Shown piece by piece: positions 40,654 through 45,593 of a stretch of 45,593 bases of DNA (positions are counted from its first letter, which is position 1; the number at the start of each line of letters is the position of its first letter). Source of the stretch: Lachnospiraceae bacterium (lineage in GTDB: Bacteria > Bacillota > Clostridia > Lachnospirales > Lachnospiraceae); assembly GCA_015056865.1 (NCBI GenBank), contig SVFM01000021.1:1-45593 (forward strand). The letters run 5' to 3'. The notes below the pieces were generated by a model, which was given only the letters and a program-made list of their open reading frames with translations, ran no database searches and was not told the origin of the DNA. Position numbers and translations under genes: made by a program.

Positions 40654-42747
40654 TTACTCTTCCACGTTGTTTTCAGCAACACTTGCTGCTCTTGCTGCAA
40701 CTTCAGCTGCCTGAACATCGCTGGGTGCCTGCTCATATCTTGCAAACTCGTAAGCGTAATCGCCTCTTCCACCCGTCATGGAGCGCAGATCCGTACAATA
40801 ACCATAGAGACTGCTCATGGGGATGTCTGCCTCGATCACCTGCTTGCCGCCCTGGATAGGATTCATGCCGAGCACACGACCGCGGCGTTTATTCAGATCA
40901 CCCATAACATCACCTGTGTAGCTGTCAGGCACGGTAACTTTCAAAGAAGCGATAGGCTCCAAAAGGACAGGCCCTGCCTCCATAAAGCCCTTCTTAAATG
41001 CCTGAATGGTAGCCATCTTAAAGGCCATCTCAGAGGAGTCAACCGGATGATAGGATCCATCATAAAGCACAGCCTTTACACCAACTACGGGATATGCAGC
41101 CATAGGTCCTTTCACTACGGAATCCTGCAGACCTTTTTCTACTGCAGGGAAGAAGTTCTTGGGAACGGAACCACCCACAACTTCCTGCTCAAATACATAA
41201 GGTGTCTCCAGATCACCGGATGTTGAGAATCTCATCTTTACATGACCATACTGGCCGTGACCACCGGACTGTTTCTTATACTTGTACTCTACATCGGAAG
41301 TCTTCCTGATGGTCTCTTTGTAAGCAATCTTAGGACGAACCAGTTCCACGTCAACCTTATACTCATTCAGCAATCTGCTCACAACGATGTCCAGATGCTG
41401 ATCACCCATACCATAAAGGAGAGTCTGACGATTTTCAGCATCATTTACCACTTTCAAAGTCAGATCTTCATGGGTCATCTTCTGCAATGCCTGGGAAATC
41501 TTATCTACATCTCCCTTATTCTTAGGCTTGTAGCGCAGATATGTATAAGGTGTGGAAATCTCGAATTTACCATACTTAATTGTAGTTGCTTTCGTGGACA
41601 AGCTGTTACCGGTTCTTGCAGCAGTCAATTTAGCCAACGCACCGATGTCACCTGCATGAAGTTCTTTCACTTCAATGGGCTTGTTGCCCTGCAGCACATA
41701 AATTTTACCAACCTTCTCCTCAATGTCCTTATCTACATTGTAAAGAACATCGTCTGTCTTCAGAACACCGGAATTCACCTTGATCAGGGAGTATTTGCCG
41801 ATGAACGGATCCACAATGGTCTTCCAGATATATGCGGATTTTGCCTTTGCAAAGTCATAGTCTGCATGGAAGATCTCGTTGGTCTTCATATTGATACCAG
41901 CCACTTCACGGTTCTCAGGGCTGGGCATGTATTTAATAATATCATCCAGCAAAGTGTAAACACCCTGACACAGCGTATTGGAACCCATGCTGATGGGAAC
42001 AATGTTGCAGTCACATACATTTGTGCGAAGTGCTGCACGGATCTCAGCCTCAGAGAAAGTATCTCCGCTGAAATATCTGTCCATGAACTCTTCACTTGTC
42101 TCTGCAACCGCTTCCATCAATGCATCACGGCAGATACCAAGATTTTCTTTATTATATTCCGGAATGTCACAAGCAACAACTTCCTTGCCCTGCCATCTGT
42201 TCGCAGTCTCGGAGATGACATTTACATAACCCACAAATTTCTCATTCTCACGAATAGGCAGATTAAAAGGAGCTATCTTTTTGCCGTACATTTCGGTCAG
42301 ATCCTCAACAACCTGACGGAAAGACGCATTGTCCACGTCCATATTGGTCACATATACGAATCTGGGCAGTTTATATTTATCGCACAATTCCCATGCTCTC
42401 TGGGTACCTACTTCTACGCCGGCCTTACCATTGATAACAATGATAGCAGCACCTGCTGCACTGATCGCCTCTTCTACTTCTCCCACAAAATCGAAGTAGC
42501 CGGGGGCATCCAAAATATTGATCTTATGACCTTCCCACTCAATGGGGATCACAGATGTGGAAATTGAAAACTGTCTCTTCTGCTCTTCTTTACTATAATC
42601 GCTGAGGGTATTTCCATCCGGCACCTTACCCATTCTGGAAGTAATACCAGACAAATATGCCATAGCCTCTGCCAAACTGGTCTTGCCGCTGCCCCCATGC
42701 CCCAGCAGTACCACGTTACGAATTTTGTCAGTTGTGTAAACATTCAT
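40654..42747 (-). CDS. EF-G-like GTPase with divergent G4 motif
   Basis: A 697-residue translation-factor GTPase related to elongation factor G (FusA2-like). The G1 loop is GHGGSGKTS, G3 is DAPGYFDF, and domains II-V follow with the TDLRSMTGGRG of domain IV/V near the C-terminus. The G4 position, normally NKxD, reads TNMD (in VYVTNMDVDN), and G1 differs from the AHIDAGKTT of canonical EF-G. So guanine specificity may be altered. Canonical fusA should be elsewhere. The ATG at 42747 has GGAGG ahead of it. Confidence 0.88.
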   Translation of the reverse strand: MNVYTTDKIRNVVLLGHGGSGKTSLAEAMAYLSGITSRMGKVPDGNTLSDYSKEEQKRQFSISTSVIPIEWEGHKINILDAPGYFDFVGEVEEAISAAGAAIIVINGKAGVEVGTQRAWELCDKYKLPRFVYVTNMDVDNASFRQVVEDLTEMYGKKIAPFNLPIRENEKFVGYVNVISETANRWQGKEVVACDIPEYNKENLGICRDALMEAVAETSEEFMDRYFSGDTFSEAEIRAALRTNVCDCNIVPISMGSNTLCQGVYTLLDDIIKYMPSPENREVAGINMKTNEIFHADYDFAKAKSAYIWKTIVDPFIGKYSLIKVNSGVLKTDDVLYNVDKDIEEKVGKIYVLQGNKPIEVKELHAGDIGALAKLTAARTGNSLSTKATTIKYGKFEISTPYTYLRYKPKNKGDVDKISQALQKMTHEDLTLKVVNDAENRQTLLYGMGDQHLDIVVSRLLNEYKVDVELVRPKIAYKETIRKTSDVEYKYKKQSGGHGQYGHVKMRFSTSGDLETPYVFEQEVVGGSVPKNFFPAVEKGLQDSVVKGPMAAYPVVGVKAVLYDGSYHPVDSSEMAFKMATIQAFKKGFMEAGPVLLEPIASLKVTVPDSYTGDVMGDLNKRRGRVLGMNPIQGGKQVIEADIPMSSLYGYCTDLRSMTGGRGDYAYEFARYEQAPSDVQAAEVAARAASVAENNVEE

Positions 42748-42829
42748 ACTAGATGCCTCCAATTCTATGGTGCGTCTCTTCCCGCTCCATACGGTTATAT
42801 TTGGTATGTCCTATAAATACCATGCGTAT

Positions 42830-42858
42830 ATTTTACTAAATTTTTTGTCATTTTACAA
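42830..42858 (-). promoter_or_regulatory. Candidate promoter of the EF-G-like gene
   Basis: On the minus strand TTGTAA (42858-42853), 17 bases, TAAAAT (42835-42830). The leader of about 75 bases starts with a small hairpin, TGGTAT (42802-42807) with ATACCA (42817-42822). Confidence 0.5.
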
Positions 42859-42915
42859 GATTTATTCGTTAATTTTCCTAAATTTTTATGATTTCAAAAA
42901 GAGTTTTGATTCCTG

Positions 42916-42944
42916 TTGACTTTAGCACTTCAACGTGCTATATT
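42916..42944 (+). promoter_or_regulatory. aroF-tyrA promoter with dyad in the spacer
   Basis: TTGACT (42916-42921), 17 bases, TATATT (42939-42944). The spacer contains AGCAC (42924-42928) and GTGCT (42935-42939) around TTCAAC. A dyad between the two hexamers is a natural repressor site. Confidence 0.65.
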
Positions 42945-42985
42945 GTTTGTATCAAACTAACTATTACAGAAAGAAGGATTTTTCT

Positions 42986-43999
42986 ATGATTATTGTAATG
43001 AAACCCGGCGCTGCCGAGCAAAATATCCGTTCCGTTGTGGACTATATTGAAAAGCATGGCCTCTTTGCCCATCTCTCCCGAGGTGAAGAAGTCACGATCA
43101 TAGGCATTGTGGGTGATAAGACCAAACTTTCCACAGAAAACCTGAGCATATACAAAGACGTTGACCGTATCATGCCAGTCACTGAGAGCTATAAACTGGC
43201 CAACAAAAAATTTCATCCGGAGGCCACCGTTGTCAAAGTCGGCAGCACAAGCATCGGCACCGACAATCTGACTATCATGGCTGGTCCCTGCGCTGTAGAA
43301 ACTGAGGAACAACTGATGACCATTGCCCGGGCAGTCAAAAAAAGTGGTGCAACCATCCTGCGCGGAGGCGCTTACAAGCCCCGCACTTCCCCTTATTCCT
43401 TCCAGGGCCTTGAGGAAGAAGGCCTGCGTTATATGCAGACTGCCAGCCGCGAGACAGGACTTGCAACCATCTGTGAAGTTGTAAGCTTGGATGCCATCGA
43501 GGCTGCTGTGAAATATGTAGACATGATTCAGATCGGCGCACGCAATATGCAGAACTTTATTCTTTTAAAGGAAGCAGGACGCTCGGGGCTACCTGTATTG
43601 TTGAAACGAGGCTTAAGTGCCACTATAGAAGAATGGCTCAATGCCGCAGAATACATTATGTCTGAGGGCAACGAAAATGTAGTGCTCTGCGAACGTGGCA
43701 TCCGTACCTTTGAAACAGCCACCCGAAACACCTTAGATCTTAGCGCAGTGCCCGTTATGAAGGAAAAAACCCATCTGCCCATCATCGTGGATCCCTCTCA
43801 CTCCACCGGCGCATCCAGATATGTTTCTTCCATGGCCAAGGCCGCTGTAGCCTGCGGTGCGGACGGACTTATGATAGAGGTGCACAATGATCCTGCTCAC
43901 GCACTCTCTGACGGACCTCAATCACTGACCTTTGAACAGTTTGACGGCCTGACAAAAGAACTGCGTCCTTTCTGCAACGTAGTTGGACGCACCTTTTAA
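42986..43999 (+). CDS. aroF: 3-deoxy-7-phosphoheptulonate synthase (type I beta)
   Basis: This enzyme joins phosphoenolpyruvate and erythrose-4-phosphate in the first step of the shikimate pathway. The 337-residue protein has an N-terminal ferredoxin-like regulatory domain (1-70) typical of beta-type synthases, then the TIM barrel. Motifs are MAGPCAVETEEQ, LRGGAYKPRTSPYSFQG, QIGARNMQNF, LKRGLSATIEEW and IVDPSHSTGASRYV. ATG 42986 is preceded by AAGGAT. It is followed 34 bases later by tyrA, so feedback by tyrosine at the enzyme level is plausible. Confidence 0.95.
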   Translation: MIIVMKPGAAEQNIRSVVDYIEKHGLFAHLSRGEEVTIIGIVGDKTKLSTENLSIYKDVDRIMPVTESYKLANKKFHPEATVVKVGSTSIGTDNLTIMAGPCAVETEEQLMTIARAVKKSGATILRGGAYKPRTSPYSFQGLEEEGLRYMQTASRETGLATICEVVSLDAIEAAVKYVDMIQIGARNMQNFILLKEAGRSGLPVLLKRGLSATIEEWLNAAEYIMSEGNENVVLCERGIRTFETATRNTLDLSAVPVMKEKTHLPIIVDPSHSTGASRYVSSMAKAAVACGADGLMIEVHNDPAHALSDGPQSLTFEQFDGLTKELRPFCNVVGRTF

Positions 44000-44032
44000 C
44001 ACAATAATTAACTATGAATGCGAGGATCCTAT

Positions 44033-45136
44033 ATGGCAACTTTAACCTGTGGTTTTATCGGCCTGGGGCTCATCGGCGGCTCCATCGCCAAAGCACTGAA
44101 GTCCTCTATGCCGGACTGCAAAATAATTGCTTATGACATCAACACAGAGGCTTTAGAATTGGCTGTTTCTGAGGGTATTGTCGACATAACAGCCGAAGAA
44201 ATTGACCACTCATTTTCGACCTGCGACTATCTGTTATTGTGTGCTCCGGTAAGCCACAATGCTGAAAACTTGCATGCCGTAAAAAAGATCCTGTCTCCCA
44301 CTTGCATACTTACCGATGTAGGAAGTGTAAAAAGTGATATTCATGAGCACATCACTGCCATCGGACTTGATTCGCAATTCATTGGCGGCCATCCCATGGC
44401 AGGCAGTGAACGTACCGGATATATTAATTCAAAAGCACTTCTTTTAGAAAATGCCTACTATATCCTGACACCCACAGAGGAGGTTTCCGCCGATAAGGTT
44501 GCTGCCTACCAGAACTTAGTGCGCAGAATGGGCGCAATCCCGGTTACTCTCTCCTGCGAGCAACACGACTACGCAACTGCTGCAGTCAGTCACCTTCCTC
44601 ATATCATTGCTGCCGCCTTGGTCAATCTCGTACACGACAGTGACTCTCAAGATGGGCTGATGAAGATGATCGCCGCAGGAGGTTTTAAGGATATCACCCG
44701 TATTGCCTCCTCCTCTCCTGACATGTGGCAACAAATTTGCCTGACCAACACCGAAAATATTTTAACTCTCCTCGATGCTTACGTGTATTCTCTGGAGCGT
44801 ATCCGAGAAGATCTGACATCTCATTCTTCCTCTGCACTGTATACTCTGTTTCAAGATGCCAGAACCTACCGGGATTCCTTTATCAATGCTCCCAGCGGCC
44901 CTATTAAACGAGTTTATGCCCTTTATGTAGACATTGCCGACGAACCCGGAGCACTGGCCGCCATTGCAACTCTTCTGGCTCTTCGTGCCATCAGCATCCA
45001 GAATATCGGTATCATCCACAACAGAGAATACGAGGATGGTGTACTACGCATTGAATTTTACGATGAAAGTTCCGTTTCTTCTGCCAAGGAAATCTTGTCC
45101 GCCAAAGGTTACCAGACACATGATCAAAAATTCTGA
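44033..45136 (+). CDS. tyrA: Prephenate dehydrogenase with C-terminal ACT domain
   Basis: This NAD-dependent enzyme oxidatively decarboxylates prephenate in tyrosine synthesis. The 367-residue protein begins with the Rossmann motif GFIGLGLIGGSIAKALK. DVGSVKSDI and FIGGHPMAGSERTGYI are the family's active-site segments, with the catalytic His in GGHPMAG. SHLPHIIAAALV follows in the helical domain. The last 75 residues are an ACT domain (LYVDIADEPGALAAIATLLA) for amino-acid feedback. The ATG at 44033 has GAGGAT ahead. It is cotranscribed with aroF. Confidence 0.95.
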   Translation: MATLTCGFIGLGLIGGSIAKALKSSMPDCKIIAYDINTEALELAVSEGIVDITAEEIDHSFSTCDYLLLCAPVSHNAENLHAVKKILSPTCILTDVGSVKSDIHEHITAIGLDSQFIGGHPMAGSERTGYINSKALLLENAYYILTPTEEVSADKVAAYQNLVRRMGAIPVTLSCEQHDYATAAVSHLPHIIAAALVNLVHDSDSQDGLMKMIAAGGFKDITRIASSSPDMWQQICLTNTENILTLLDAYVYSLERIREDLTSHSSSALYTLFQDARTYRDSFINAPSGPIKRVYALYVDIADEPGALAAIATLLALRAISIQNIGIIHNREYEDGVLRIEFYDESSVSSAKEILSAKGYQTHDQKF

Positions 45137-45143
45137 TTTTTAT

Positions 45144-45171
45144 GAGGCGTCTCGTTTGCGTGAGGCGCCTC
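45144..45171 (+). terminator. Terminator of aroF-tyrA
   Basis: GAGGCGTCTC (45144-45153) pairs with GAGGCGCCTC (45162-45171), nine perfect pairs and one G-U. The tail is TATTGTGTTATT. It touches the stop codon of the convergent nuclease gene. Confidence 0.75.
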
Positions 45172-45593
45172 TATTGTGTTATTCTAAGTGCCTCTTCCCT
45201 GCAAAGACCGCAGCACTCCATGAGTTTTTCCACGGTCTGTTCCCGGCTGCAGCCGAATTCCTTGCACAGTGTCAGCGTCGTTGAAAGATGCTTTTCATGT
45301 TCAGCCATAGTTCTCTTGCGTTCCTCTTCACGGCCTCGTCGTTCGCCGATTTGTTGCCCGATTTGTTGCCCGATCTCACGCTCTTCTGCCCGAATTAGTT
45401 CCAATTCTTTCTCTTCGTCATACTCGTATATACTCAGCATGGTTACCTCCGATCTCTGCTCCCGCAAAAAGTCTTTCAGTATGTTCTCCCGGATGCATTC
45501 TTCCACTGCCAGCTCCACCGCTTCCTCCGGTTCCATCTGCCCGGCATGGGTCCGCACCTTCTCCACAAAACTCACATATTCCTTTAAGATGGG
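45171..45593 (-). CDS. Rpn-family PD-(D/E)XK nuclease/putative transposase, C-terminal part
   Basis: The frame is open to the right edge, so the N-terminal nuclease domain is outside the window. The visible part (about 140 residues) reads PILKEYVSFVEKVRTHAG, EEAVELAVEECIRENILKDFL, SIYEYDEEKEL and a charged coiled-coil-like stretch with the short repeat IGQQIGQQIGERRG. These are typical of the C-terminus of Rpn recombination-promoting nuclease/putative transposase proteins. Any internal GTG or ATG start would be artificial. Confidence 0.6.
   Translation of the reverse strand, partial: PILKEYVSFVEKVRTHAGQMEPEEAVELAVEECIRENILKDFLREQRSEVTMLSIYEYDEEKELELIRAEEREIGQQIGQQIGERRGREEERKRTMAEHEKHLSTTLTLCKEFGCSREQTVEKLMECCGLCREEALRITQ
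45347..45370. repeat. Two tandem 12-bp units in the Rpn-like gene
   Basis: CGATTTGTTGCC occurs twice in a row at 45347-45358 and 45359-45370, with a partial third unit. It encodes the GQQI repeat. The unit length is a multiple of three, so copy-number change would alter length and not frame. Confidence 0.75.

Noticed and set aside
41242..42567. Long plus-strand open frame (441 codons) opposite the EF-G-like gene
   Set aside because: It is the antisense shadow of a well-supported GTPase gene, has no ribosome site, and its product shows no family features.
1..45593. CRISPR arrays, tRNA or rRNA genes, prophage or intact insertion sequences
   Set aside because: No regularly spaced repeats, cloverleaf-like segments with CCA-type ends, rRNA motifs or transposase with terminal repeats were seen; the only mobile-type trace is the partial Rpn-like gene at the right edge.

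Overview
The window looks like a chromosomal segment of a gut-type, low-to-mid GC Firmicute, most probably a Lachnospiraceae. The signs are strong Shine-Dalgarno sites before almost every gene, a Re-type citrate synthase paired with isocitrate dehydrogenase, a DUF177-rpmF pair, a chorion-like high-cysteine protein, and YesM/YesN control of intracellular glycoside hydrolases fed by a binding-protein transporter. No rRNA, tRNA, CRISPR array or intact insertion sequence was seen. Both ends cut through genes.

Region 1 (1-2025): the start of an unidentified minus-strand gene, then adenine deaminase. Region 2 (2052-12069, minus strand): a tight ten-gene operon of GH29 alpha-L-fucosidase, a GH109-like NAD-dependent glycosidase, an ATC-hydrolase-like orphan, an amidohydrolase, NagA, a cytosolic ceramidase-fold protein, a DapA/NanA-type aldolase, YhcH/NanQ, an SDR and an aldo/keto reductase, closed by a terminator at 1988-2025. 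Region 3 (12070-15409, plus strand): a YesN-type response regulator and a YesM-type histidine kinase, divergent from the operon. Region 4 (15406-28893, minus strand): a second glycan block with a GH28-like beta-helix protein, two SGNH esterases, a two-permease and lipoprotein ABC importer, an unassigned TIM-barrel protein, an RpiB-like isomerase, a GH78 rhamnosidase, a sialate-O-acetylesterase family esterase and an EEP-fold hydrolase.

The most interesting finding is that four promoters in regions 2-4 share one architecture: a box close to AGATTYTTAAAT placed so that the -35 hexamer begins 11 bases after the box start, then a 17-bp spacer and a good -10. Two of them face each other between the fucosidase and the response-regulator gene and form a perfect 14-bp inverted repeat. 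The other two precede the transporter and the GH28-like gene and carry a second upstream copy exactly 22 bp away. This suggests one two-component system, itself autoregulated, controls the whole ~27-kb locus. The substrate is probably a fucose-, rhamnose- and N-acetylhexosamine-containing, O-acetylated oligosaccharide that is imported and degraded inside the cell. The sugar chemistry is an inference.

Region 5 (29024-45593) is mostly housekeeping: a lipoprotein amidase and TraX; a PIN/Phd-type toxin-antitoxin pair with a clear double operator; DUF177-rpmF; a Re-citrate synthase/GntR/isocitrate dehydrogenase operon with a GntR-like palindrome on its promoter; a subtilase with an unusual oxyanion-hole residue; a cysteine-rich small protein and two small unknown proteins; leuS; an EF-G-like GTPase with a degenerate G4 motif; aroF-tyrA; and the C-terminal part of an Rpn-family nuclease running off the right edge.
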